A stretch of DNA of 6,850 nucleotides from NCBI GenBank assembly GCA_964446435.1, contig CAYUOS010000152.1:1-6850 (forward strand). The letters are read 5' to 3'. Below are positions 1 to 6,308 of the stretch, piece after piece. Positions within the stretch are counted from its first letter, which is position 1; each line of letters opens with the position of its first letter. The stretch is from SLNP01 sp964446435. GTDB lineage: Bacteria; Bacteroidota; Bacteroidia; Bacteroidales; VadinHA17. Position numbers and translations under genes: made by a program. The notes beneath the pieces are model-generated. The model ran no database searches and was not told the DNA's origin. It saw nothing but the letters and a program-made list of their open reading frames with translations.

Positions 1-595
1 CGCCAGGCATGTATACTTCCCTGATGTTGGGATAATCTTTCAGGAGGTTGGTGCCTCTTTCGAGGTAATATGCAATTACCTCGGTTACCGGAAACCCTTC
101 TCTGGCATAGTCTATTGCAGGCCTCAGTACAGTAGCCATGGGGAGCTTGCCGAATATCTCATGCATCTCGAACCATCCGTCGACACAACCGGGAACTGAT
201 ACCGGGAGCGGCCCATATGATGGTATTCTCTCCATTCCCTGGTCCTTGAAATACTGCAGGGTAAGCGAGCGCGGAGATCTTCCGCTGGCATTCAACCCGT
301 AGAGTTTGCCCCTTTCGCTGCTCCAGATTATGGCGAACAGATCTCCTCCTATACCACAGCCGGTGGGTTCCACTACACCCAGAACCGCATTGGCGGCAAT
401 GGCAGCATCAATTGCTGTGCCACCTCTCCTCAGTATGTCAATAGCTGCCTGAGTTGCCAGCGGATGACTTGTTGCAGCCATTCCGTTGGCTGCTATCACT
501 TCCGATCGTGTCGCAAAGTCACGACCGGTAATTCTGTCCTGTCCCATAAGCCGGAAAAAGAGTAGTATGAATATTATCGTTAAGAAGTATCTCAT
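1..595 (-). CDS. ggt: Gamma-glutamyltransferase family protein, N-terminal part (cut by window edge)
   Basis: About 198 codons are visible, translated from the minus strand; the gene continues past base 1. The family are N-terminal-nucleophile hydrolases that cleave or transfer gamma-glutamyl groups, for example from glutathione, and are made as a precursor that cuts itself into two chains. The visible part begins with a hydrophobic export signal (roughly residues 3-17, with plausible cleavage around G18/Q19), so the enzyme is probably periplasmic. The family N-terminal core follows: 'MAATSHPLAT' near residues 39-48, 'RRGGTAIDAAIAAN' at 56-69 and 'EPTGCGIGGDLF' at 76-87. The GIGGD form resembles the broad GGT-like branch rather than the E. 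coli Ggt form (from memory). The catalytic threonine lies in the unseen C-terminal half, so activity and substrate cannot be judged. The ATG at 595 gives a normal signal peptide; a TTG at 604 is a less likely start. The gene is divergent from the DPP III gene. Confidence 0.9.
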   Translation of the reverse strand, partial: MRYFLTIIFILLFFRLMGQDRITGRDFATRSEVIAANGMAATSHPLATQAAIDILRRGGTAIDAAIAANAVLGVVEPTGCGIGGDLFAIIWSSERGKLYGLNASGRSPRSLTLQYFKDQGMERIPSYGPLPVSVPGCVDGWFEMHEIFGKLPMATVLRPAIDYAREGFPVTEVIAYYLERGTNLLKDYPNIREVYMPG

Positions 596-622
596 CACTT
601 TCAATTTATTGTCTCTATAGTG

Positions 623-630
623 CAAAAATA
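623..630 (-). promoter_or_regulatory. Probable -7 promoter box of the GGT gene
   Basis: Read on the minus strand this is TATTTTTG, an exact match to the Bacteroidota -7 consensus TAnnTTTG, 27 bases before the ATG at 595. No good -33 TTTG lies about 19 bases further upstream, so the call rests on the -7 box and its position. Confidence 0.45.
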
Positions 631-651
631 TGAATTATAACGGCAAGGCTC

Positions 652-682
652 TTTACCTGATTGTACGTTTTTGGTAACTTTG
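652..682 (+). promoter_or_regulatory. Probable promoter of the DPP III gene
   Basis: TAACTTTG at 675-682 matches the Bacteroidota -7 consensus TAnnTTTG exactly. TTTA at 652-655 is one base away from the -33 TTTG and sits at the expected 19-base spacing. Transcription would begin around 686-692, giving a leader of roughly 20-25 bases before the ATG at 711. This is the most complete promoter match in the window. Confidence 0.6.
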
Positions 683-710
683 AGAAATTAATCCCCAAAA
701 TACCGAAGTA

Positions 711-2765
711 ATGAAAAATATAACGAACCTTTTATTTCTCATGTTTATGACCTCAGTTCTGACTTTATCATGCAGGCAAAGTAAGCCCGCTGCGACCGCT
801 GAAACAGATTTCACCTATGAAATCGACAGGTTTGAGGATATCAGGGTCCTCCGATACAGGGTCCCGGGTTTTGAGCAGCTTACCCTAAAACAGAAACAGT
901 TTATCTATTACCTCAGCGAAGCTGCACTTTGTGGCAGGGATATACTGTGGGATCAGTATTTCAGATATAATCTATTGGTACGCAGGACGATTGAGGCGAT
1001 AATACTTACCTATGACGGAGAGAGGGAGATAAATGATTTCGATGCATTCACCACCTACGCCAAGAGAGTATTTTTTGCCAACGGAATTCATCACCACTAC
1101 TCGAACGAGAAATTCAAACCCGGCTTTTCGATAGAATATTTTGAAGAGCTGGTGATAAATTCAGACCCCGATGAGTTGCCTCTTAATGATGGTCTTGATC
1201 AAAAGAAGCTTATTGCAATGCTGGTTCCGGTAATGTTTGATGAGAACCTTTATGCTAATCGAGCTGTACAGCGGGCTGGTGCTGATATGGTTTCAGAGTC
1301 GGCAATAAACTTCTACGAGGGAGTTACTCAGTCAGAGGTTGAGTCGTATTATGCCGCGATAGTTGACACTGATGATCAGCGTCCGGTTTCATACGGCCTG
1401 AATACAAAGGTGGTAAAGGAGGGCGACCTTGTCAGGGAGGTTGTATGGAGGTCAGGCAGTATGTACGGCGCCGCGATTGACAAAATAACAGGCTGGCTTG
1501 AAAAGGCAATGGAGTACGCCGAGAATGATACTCAGAAAAGTGAGTTGTCGGTGCTGATAGACTATTACCGGACAGGAAACCTTAAGACCTGGGATGACTA
1601 CAATGTAATATGGGCCGGAAACACTGATCCGGTAATAGATTATATCAACGGTTTTATAGAGACCTATGCTGACCCGATGGGTATGAAGGCTACCTGGGAG
1701 GCTATTGTGAATTACCGTGATTTGGAGGCAACGAAGCGAACCGCCATTATCAGCGCCAATGCCCAGTGGTTTGAAGACAATTCGCCAATTAATCCCGCCT
1801 ACAAGAAGGAAGAGGTGACAGGCGTTTCGGCAAGTGTAATCAATATAGCCATGCTGGGCGGGGATTGCTATCCGGCCTCACCGATTGGGATCAACCTGCC
1901 CAATGCCGATTGGATACGCAGGGAAGTGGGATCAAAGTCGGTAACGCTGGCAAATATTTCCGAGGCACATGACAAGGCCTCACAGGGTAGTGGTTTCCTT
2001 GAGGAGTTTGCTGAAAACAGTGATGAGATATACAGGGCCAGAACATTTGGGACCCTTGCCGGAGCGCTCCATACAGACATGCATGAATGCCTCGGTCACG
2101 GCAGCGGCAAGCTGGCCCCGGGAACCGATCCGAATGCACTTAAGAATTATGCCTCTCCCCTTGAGGAGATGAGGGCCGATCTTTTCGCATTGTACTATAT
2201 GATGGATCAGAAGATTTTCGAACTGGGACTGCTTCCCGAGGAGGATGCGGCAAAGGCAGCTTATGACAGCTACCTTAGAAACGGATTGCTCACCCAGCTG
2301 GTAAGAATCAGGCCCGGCAGGCAGATAGAGCAGGCACATATGCGCTGCCGCGCTGCAGTATCACGATGGGTCTATGAAAAGGGTACACCGGAGAATGTGG
2401 TTGAGATGATAGAGCGTGAAGGCAAGATATATGTAAGAATAAATGATTACAGGAAACTAAGGCGTTTGTTCGGCGAGTTGCTGACCGAGGTGCAGCGCAT
2501 CAAGTCAGAGGGAGACTTCGATGCAGGAATGAACCTTATTGAGAATTACGGAATACAGGTCGACCCAGTGTTGCATGCAGGCATACTCGAGCGTTATGAA
2601 AAGCTTAATCTCGCGCCTTACACAGGATTTGTAAATCCGATACTTACCCCGGTTCTTGATTCACGCGGCCGTATAAAGGATATAGTCGTGGACTACGTTG
2701 ATGACTTCCTTGGCCAGATGATCTACTACGGCCGGAACTACTCCTTCCTGCCAGACCGGAATTGA
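711..2765 (+). CDS. Dipeptidyl-peptidase III family zinc metallopeptidase (M49), probable lipoprotein
   Basis: The 684-residue product is a predicted M49 peptidase, which removes dipeptides from the N-terminus of short peptides. The zinc site is visible: HECLGH at residues 458-463 (the HExxGH signature) and EEMRAD at 485-490, whose second glutamate (E486) should be the third zinc ligand. Other family-like stretches are 'GDCYPASPIGINLPN' before the zinc site and 'RIRPGRQIEQAH' after it. Length fits bacterial family members of about 675 residues. HECLGH, with Cys in the motif, is the form I recall from the Bacteroides thetaiotaomicron enzyme. The N-terminus is basic, then hydrophobic, ending in 'LTLSC' with C21. 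It reads as a lipoprotein signal, although Thr at -3 departs from the strict lipobox. No acidic run follows the Cys, so surface export is not indicated. The start is an ATG 28 bases after a promoter box, with no clear ribosome-binding site. Confidence 0.93.
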   Translation: MKNITNLLFLMFMTSVLTLSCRQSKPAATAETDFTYEIDRFEDIRVLRYRVPGFEQLTLKQKQFIYYLSEAALCGRDILWDQYFRYNLLVRRTIEAIILTYDGEREINDFDAFTTYAKRVFFANGIHHHYSNEKFKPGFSIEYFEELVINSDPDELPLNDGLDQKKLIAMLVPVMFDENLYANRAVQRAGADMVSESAINFYEGVTQSEVESYYAAIVDTDDQRPVSYGLNTKVVKEGDLVREVVWRSGSMYGAAIDKITGWLEKAMEYAENDTQKSELSVLIDYYRTGNLKTWDDYNVIWAGNTDPVIDYINGFIETYADPMGMKATWEAIVNYRDLEATKRTAIISANAQWFEDNSPINPAYKKEEVTGVSASVINIAMLGGDCYPASPIGINLPNADWIRREVGSKSVTLANISEAHDKASQGSGFLEEFAENSDEIYRARTFGTLAGALHTDMHECLGHGSGKLAPGTDPNALKNYASPLEEMRADLFALYYMMDQKIFELGLLPEEDAAKAAYDSYLRNGLLTQLVRIRPGRQIEQAHMRCRAAVSRWVYEKGTPENVVEMIEREGKIYVRINDYRKLRRLFGELLTEVQRIKSEGDFDAGMNLIENYGIQVDPVLHAGILERYEKLNLAPYTGFVNPILTPVLDSRGRIKDIVVDYVDDFLGQMIYYGRNYSFLPDRN

Positions 2766-2793
2766 TGGGAATGTGGAAATGTGACGGCAGATT

Positions 2794-2853
2794 GGCAATA
2801 GGCAATAGGCAATCAGCAAATCAGCAAATAAGTAAATCAGATAATTAGCAATG
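2794..2853. repeat. Degenerate 7/8-base tandem repeat in the convergent spacer
   Basis: The spacer between the DPP III stop and the PiT stop is almost filled by short related words: GGCAATA twice, GGCAATC, then 8-base units AGCAAATC, AGCAAATA, AGTAAATC, AGATAATT, and a last AGCAATG that runs into the hairpin next to it. The period is 7 for the first three units and 8 for the rest. It contains no ORF. Its function is unknown; it belongs with the other heptad tracts of the window. Confidence 0.7.
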
Positions 2854-2869
2854 TCATCATGGGATGACA
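2852..2869. terminator. Hairpin at the convergent gene ends, possible weak terminator
   Basis: TGTCATC and GATGACA form a perfect 7-base-pair stem around a 4-base loop (ATGG). The hairpin overlaps the stop codon of the PiT gene (2857-2859) and lies 87 bases beyond the DPP III stop. The stem is not GC-rich and neither side has a clean T run, so it is not a textbook intrinsic terminator. Its position between two converging genes is the main support. Confidence 0.3.
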
Positions 2870-3900
2870 ATGGTGATTTCGAATACGTTTTCGACAAAGA
2901 ATAGCGATAAGAATGATACCAGGCCGGCTATGACAGGTGTGGCGATCCATCCGAGGGCTATTCCGCCGAGCATCTTGTAGTTCATGTTGCGTGCGCCTTT
3001 GTAAAGGCCGATTCCCAGTATTGAACCGATTACCACCTGTGAGCTGGAGACAGGCACGAGCGGAATGGAGGGTAATCCGATAGTGCCAAGAAGATTTGAC
3101 AATGCAACCGAAGAGAAGAGGAAAAGAACAAGTGACTGTGAAAGTACCACAACCAGTGCGGCCTCGGAGCTTAGTTCAAAAATTCCTGAACCGACGGTCT
3201 CCATTACTCTCTTTGAATATGTAATGATGCCCAGGGCGATTGCTATCCCTCCGAGGAAGAAAAGTTGTTGTCCTGAACCAACTGTGATGAATCCCAGGTT
3301 AATTCCCGGAAGTTCAACAGCCGGTACAAAGACACCCATTACGTTGGCAATATTGTTGGAGCCAAGGCTGAAAGCCCCGAAAGCCCCTGCAATTATTAGT
3401 CCGTTGCGGATATACGATTCAAACCTTATCATGTGGATACCTGCTTTCCTTTTGTACCATTTAAGAAGTATGTATAGAAATACCGCAAATGTTCCTCCAA
3501 GTATAGGCCCTGAAATCCATGTAGTTACTATCTGTGTAAGAGTCTTGGCATCTGTTGCATTACCGGTATAAATGTTCCAGCCTATGATAGCCCCGACAAT
3601 TGCCTGTGTGGTTGAAACCGGAAGCGATGACTTAGTCATTGAATAGACTGTAATGGCAGCAGCAAGGGCTACAGTAAATGAGCCTCCTATTGCGTTAACG
3701 GCCCCAAGCTTGCCCAGGGTGTCGGATGTTCCCGATCCCTGCAAAACTGCCCCGAGAACAACAAATACCGAAGCTATTATGGCTGCCTTGCGGAATGTTA
3801 TCATTCTCGATCCTACTGCCGACCCAAAAATGTTGGCGGCATCGTTGGCACCGAGTGACCATCCGAGGAAGAGTCCGCTGGTTACAAAAAGCAGGGTCAT
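2857..3900 (-). CDS. pit: PiT-family inorganic phosphate transporter
   Basis: The 347-residue product is strongly hydrophobic, with roughly ten membrane segments, and belongs to the PiT family of low-affinity phosphate permeases that use an ion gradient. The duplicated family signature is clear. The first half has GANDAAN at residues 17-23 and PVSTTQ at 94-99; the second half has GSNNIANV at 180-187 and PVSSSQ at 283-288. A basic loop (about 149-166) separates the halves. It is of the short type, lacking the large central domain of some family members. The ATG at 3900 is the only sensible start: an in-frame TGA lies one codon upstream, inside the repeat tract that directly abuts the start. 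No ribosome-binding site or TAnnTTTG box is seen just upstream, so it is probably transcribed together with the DUF47 gene 170 bases before it. Confidence 0.93.
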   Translation of the reverse strand: MTLLFVTSGLFLGWSLGANDAANIFGSAVGSRMITFRKAAIIASVFVVLGAVLQGSGTSDTLGKLGAVNAIGGSFTVALAAAITVYSMTKSSLPVSTTQAIVGAIIGWNIYTGNATDAKTLTQIVTTWISGPILGGTFAVFLYILLKWYKRKAGIHMIRFESYIRNGLIIAGAFGAFSLGSNNIANVMGVFVPAVELPGINLGFITVGSGQQLFFLGGIAIALGIITYSKRVMETVGSGIFELSSEAALVVVLSQSLVLFLFSSVALSNLLGTIGLPSIPLVPVSSSQVVIGSILGIGLYKGARNMNYKMLGGIALGWIATPVIAGLVSFLSLFFVENVFEITIVIP

Positions 3901-3968
3901 GGTTCAGGGGTTCAGGGGTTCTGGGTTCTGGGTTCTGGGGTTCTGGGTTCTGGGGTTCTGGAGTTCTG
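3901..3968. repeat. GGTTCTG heptad tandem repeat abutting the PiT start codon
   Basis: Nine copies of GGTTC(A/T)G lie in one tract. The two nearest the PiT gene carry A and most of the others T; spacing switches between 7 and 8 bases because some units have an extra G. The last unit (3961-3968) is imperfect (GAGTTCTG). The tract begins at the base immediately upstream of the PiT ATG, so the transporter mRNA leader is made of CAGAACC units and contains the in-frame TGA before the start. Confidence 0.9.
3907..3955 (+). other. Canonical G-quadruplex motif within the heptad tract
   Basis: Seven runs of three or four G (starting at 3907, 3915, 3923, 3930, 3937, 3945 and 3952) are separated by loops of exactly four bases, TTCA for the first and TTCT for the rest. 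This fits the standard G3+N1-7 quadruplex pattern with three runs to spare. The G-rich strand is the template strand for the PiT gene, so the structure could form in DNA but not in that mRNA. Formation in the cell is inference. Confidence 0.7.
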
Positions 3969-3969
3969 G

Positions 3970-4028
3970 TTTACTCCCTTCGGTCGTGAGCTCGCTGCGC
4001 TCGAATCAGATTGAGTGTTATTTCATAT
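3970..4028. other. Non-repetitive middle of the DUF47-PiT spacer
   Basis: This 59-base stretch separates two heptad tracts. It holds GC-rich related words ending in TCG (TTCGGTCG, TGAGCTCG, CTGCGCTCG, about 3979-4003) and a weak 4-base stem GAGC/GCTC. I see no promoter box for the transporter, no terminator and no small gene. Confidence 0.4.
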
Positions 4029-4070
4029 CCGTTTACCGTTGGCCGTTTACCGTATACCGTATACCGTTGT
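4029..4070. repeat. CCGTATA heptad tandem repeat abutting the DUF47 stop codon
   Basis: Six units lie in strict 7-base phase: CCGTTTA, CCGTTGG, CCGTTTA, CCGTATA, CCGTATA, CCGTTGT. The last unit ends at the base immediately after the DUF47 stop codon (4071-4073). Read on the minus strand the units are CGGTATA-like, which resembles the CGGTATC tract on the plus strand at 4789-4858. Confidence 0.9.
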
Positions 4071-4721
4071 TTACATTATCACTTTTATTGCCATTCCGTT
4101 GAGCAGGTCGGCAACCGCCTGAGCGCGGTCTGAAATGCTCTCTATGTGGTGCAGTATATAACGCAGATGTGCCTTTCTCTGTAGTTCCAGTTCGGGCATC
4201 TGCTGGAAGATCCTGGTCTTGATCTCGATAGAGAGCCTGTCGGTTTCATTCTCAAAGAAATAGACCTTGAGAAGCTTGTCCCTTACCATATATGGGGTCG
4301 TGAAATAGGTTCTTATCGCAGGGATTAATTCATCGCCGGCACTTACTGAAGCATCTGTAAGCCTGAGAACGTCATCCTTCAGGCTGTCGGGGATATCAGG
4401 AATCTCGACAACGAATTCTGTAAGAGAATGCTTGGTTGTGTCAAGAATCTCATCGGTGCTATCGAGGAGCCTGAATACTTCCACCCTCTCTTTGGGTAGA
4501 ATTGAATGGATGATCATGTCGTTCTCGATCTCCCGCTGAAGTCTGTCTGCACTCTCCTCAAGAGCCTCAATCTTCCTGAGATGCCTGTTCAGCGAGTCCA
4601 TATCACCATGAAGATAGCTTTTTATACCCTCCCTGAAGACCAGCAAGCCGACTTCGACATTATCAAGGAATTCATCGAACTTGTTGATCAGCATCCCGCT
4701 GGTGCGCTTAAATATAGCCAT
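4071..4721 (-). CDS. DUF47 / PhoU-like phosphate transport accessory protein
   Basis: The 216-residue protein is all-helical in character and belongs to the DUF47 (PhoU-divergent) family, whose genes usually lie next to PiT transporters, as here. Soluble, PhoU-like members are thought to bind metal ions and modulate the transporter or phosphate signalling; the precise mechanism is not settled. Three copies of the PhoU-type ExxxD metal motif are visible: E55/D59, E157/D161 and E194/D198. The last lies in the family-typical C-terminal stretch 'HHIESISDRAQAVADLL' at 191-207. A related D87xxxE91 sits in the second helix pair. The length is normal for the family. There is no signal peptide or membrane segment, so it should be cytoplasmic. 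The ATG at 4721 is 26 bases beyond a TAnnTTTG box. The PiT gene follows after 170 bases. Confidence 0.92.
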   Translation of the reverse strand: MAIFKRTSGMLINKFDEFLDNVEVGLLVFREGIKSYLHGDMDSLNRHLRKIEALEESADRLQREIENDMIIHSILPKERVEVFRLLDSTDEILDTTKHSLTEFVVEIPDIPDSLKDDVLRLTDASVSAGDELIPAIRTYFTTPYMVRDKLLKVYFFENETDRLSIEIKTRIFQQMPELELQRKAHLRYILHHIESISDRAQAVADLLNGMAIKVIM

Positions 4722-4747
4722 AGGCTTTAAAATCTTGATTTCTACTA

Positions 4748-4778
4748 CAAATTTAAATTTATTTCATTCATCTCCTAA
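4748..4778 (-). promoter_or_regulatory. Probable promoter of the DUF47-PiT pair
   Basis: On the minus strand, TAAATTTG (4755 to 4748) matches the Bacteroidota -7 consensus, 26 bases before the ATG at 4721. TTAG at 4778-4775, 19 bases upstream, is a partial -33 match. The box lies between the CGGTATC repeat tract and the gene, in an AT-rich stretch unlike its surroundings. The pair can therefore be expressed separately from the nuclease gene upstream. Confidence 0.5.
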
Positions 4779-4788
4779 TCTGTTGACA

Positions 4789-4858
4789 CGGGGAACGGTA
4801 TCCGGTATCCGGTATCCGGGAAACGGGGAACGGTAGCTGGTAGCCGGGAATCGGAACC
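4789..4858. repeat. CGGTATC heptad tandem repeat downstream of the nuclease gene
   Basis: Ten units lie in unbroken 7-base phase: CGGGGAA, three of CGGTATC, CGGGAAA, CGGGGAA, CGGTAGC, TGGTAGC, CGGGAAT, CGGAACC. The tract starts 15 bases after the nuclease stop codon (reading along the minus strand) and ends just before the -33 region of the DUF47 promoter. CGG is kept in most units while the other four bases vary. Neighbouring CGGTATC units contain CCGG-TAT-CCGG, which can fold into short hairpins, but no T run follows, so it is not a standard terminator. Confidence 0.9.
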
Positions 4859-4873
4859 GAGGCGAAGGTAAAA

Positions 4874-6244
4874 TCAGAAATCGATAATTTTCTCAACCCT
4901 GTTTCTTTCGAGGTAGCCCCTTATGATCATCTGTACATCCCTGTTATCAGCAGCGGGGGTGATGCAGTCGTGAACCGGACCAAGCCCGAATCCGACATCA
5001 TTAATGCTGAACCAGCCGTACCCGATGTATTTTCCGTTGACAATCTTAATGGCGGAGCGTTCTTCACTGTTCCTTCCGGTGTCAATTATCAGGAAGTTAC
5101 GCTGTCCTAAGCTGAATTCATCAAGTACCTTCGCTGCCCTTGCATTATACTCTTCAGTACCCTCCGTTCCGTTGCAGGCTCCATGGCAAATGCCAACCTG
5201 GTAATGGAAACAGCTGCCTTCAGTGTCATAAAGCCCGCACATTTTCTGGCATAGTCTATATCTCTCAATCAGCATCTGCATCGCCGCACGTGCCTTTGGT
5301 CTGGATGTATAGGAGGCGAGTGGAATCTCATCACAATTGATGTTGTCTGTCCTGAAGGTGATGTAACCATCATCACTGACGCCTTTGAACAGACCCCAGA
5401 CAGACCCTGTCCTTCTCTGTGCCCTGTTGTAAATTGGCTTGTTGCGTTTTATCTCTTCTGATTCCTTCAACAGTGCTACCAGCTCGCTGCCGGTGCATTC
5501 CCAGTCAATTGAGGCAATGCGGTCGCGCATCTCCATGCTTCTTCTGGTGGCATTATTCGAGAGATGAGTCGAGACCCTCTCTGCTATGTTGCGGCTTTTA
5601 CCGATGTAGATCAGCTCGTTTCTGTCATCATAGAAGTAGTACACGCCTGGTTCTTCCGGTATCTCCTCAAGCCTTGAAAGGTCAAGAGCCGGGTTCAGCT
5701 TTATATCTCTTGTACTTTTGAAGAGCGATGCCCCGGGACCATTTATCTCGGTGTCTTTCTTCAACAGTAACTCAAATAGCTTCACCGTTGCCAGTGCGTC
5801 ACCCGCTGCCCTGTGCCTGCCTTCGATCGTTATTCCAAGTTCACGGCATATATTGCCAAGGCTGTACGATGGGTATCCAGGTATCAGTTTACGGCTGGCC
5901 GAAACGGTGTCAATCAGGTTTCGCTTGTAGTTAAATCCCAGCGATTTGAACTCCTGTTTCAGGAATGAGTAATCGAAACGTGCGTTGTGTGCTACGATGG
6001 CTTTACCTTCGGTAATCTCGACAATCTGTCTTGCTACCTCGTAGAATTTCGGTGCATCCTCAACCATCTCATTTGTTATGCCGGTCATGCTGGTGATGAA
6101 ATGCGGGATGTTTCTTTCAGGATTCACAAGGGTGACAAATTCATCTACCATCCTGGTTCCGTCGTGGATATAGATGGCAATCTCGGTTATCTTTTCCCTG
6201 AGCGGGCTTCCCCCTGTTGTCTCGATGTCGAGTATTGCGTACAA
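4874..6244 (-). CDS. DnaQ-like 3'-5' exonuclease fused to a UvrC/Cho-like GIY-YIG nuclease domain
   Basis: The 456-residue protein joins two nuclease modules. Residues 1-165 are a DEDDh exonuclease like the DNA polymerase III epsilon subunit: D6 and E8 in 'LDIETTGG', D91 in 'HNARFD', and H144 and D149 in 'RHRAAGD', so all five catalytic residues are present. Residues about 196-275 are a GIY-YIG endonuclease domain as in UvrC and Cho: GVY at 200-202, YIG at 213-215, and the probable catalytic arginine R223. A cysteine group follows (C332, C336, C345, C353, C357); its C-x7-C-x3-C end matches the UvrC cysteine region. The RNase H-like domain and helix-hairpin-helix of full UvrC are absent. Similar fusions are known (I recall Mycobacterium tuberculosis Rv2191), but their job is unclear; DNA repair is the reasonable inference. 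The start is TTG: no ATG or GTG precedes it before an in-frame TAA at 6290-6292, and 'MYAILDIETTGG' is the usual N-terminus. Confidence 0.9.
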   Translation of the reverse strand: MYAILDIETTGGSPLREKITEIAIYIHDGTRMVDEFVTLVNPERNIPHFITSMTGITNEMVEDAPKFYEVARQIVEITEGKAIVAHNARFDYSFLKQEFKSLGFNYKRNLIDTVSASRKLIPGYPSYSLGNICRELGITIEGRHRAAGDALATVKLFELLLKKDTEINGPGASLFKSTRDIKLNPALDLSRLEEIPEEPGVYYFYDDRNELIYIGKSRNIAERVSTHLSNNATRRSMEMRDRIASIDWECTGSELVALLKESEEIKRNKPIYNRAQRRTGSVWGLFKGVSDDGYITFRTDNINCDEIPLASYTSRPKARAAMQMLIERYRLCQKMCGLYDTEGSCFHYQVGICHGACNGTEGTEEYNARAAKVLDEFSLGQRNFLIIDTGRNSEERSAIKIVNGKYIGYGWFSINDVGFGLGPVHDCITPAADNRDVQMIIRGYLERNRVEKIIDF

Positions 6245-6270
6245 AACTGCCGTTGCTGAAACTTCAACCG

Positions 6271-6278
6271 CAAAATTA
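6271..6278 (-). promoter_or_regulatory. Probable -7 promoter box of the nuclease gene
   Basis: On the minus strand this reads TAATTTTG, an exact TAnnTTTG match 27 bases before the TTG start. Its placement supports the TTG at 6244 as the true start. No clear -33 TTTG is seen at the expected spacing. Confidence 0.5.
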
Positions 6279-6308
6279 ATCAGAATTCCTTAAGTGCCGG
6301 AATCTTAC

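Noticed and set aside
1980..2339. 119-codon minus-strand open frame inside the DPP III gene
   Set aside because: It lies opposite the strongly conserved zinc-site region of a well-supported gene and has no recognisable protein features.
2661..2897. 78-codon minus-strand open frame crossing the convergent spacer
   Set aside because: It overlaps the 3' ends of both the DPP III and PiT genes and runs through the repeat tract; it has no promoter or recognisable sequence.
3991..4003. 13 bases identical to a stretch beside the ColE1/pUC origin, hinting at vector contamination
   Set aside because: The flanking sequence does not match the plasmid, and the bases are part of self-similar TCG-ending words in a normal spacer between two linked genes.
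3653..4102. Plus-strand open frame encoding repeated Gly-Phe-Trp segments
   Set aside because: It is antisense to the PiT gene and then reads through the GGTTCTG repeat, which produces the repeated residues. Its composition is not protein-like and there is no family match.
4789..4858. CRISPR-like array
   Set aside because: The units are 7 bases with no unique spacers, so the structure is a simple tandem repeat; no cas genes are present.
5419..5721. Cys-rich 100-codon plus-strand open frame opposite the nuclease gene
   Set aside because: It is the reverse-strand shadow of the conserved GIY-YIG region, with no start signal or family resemblance.
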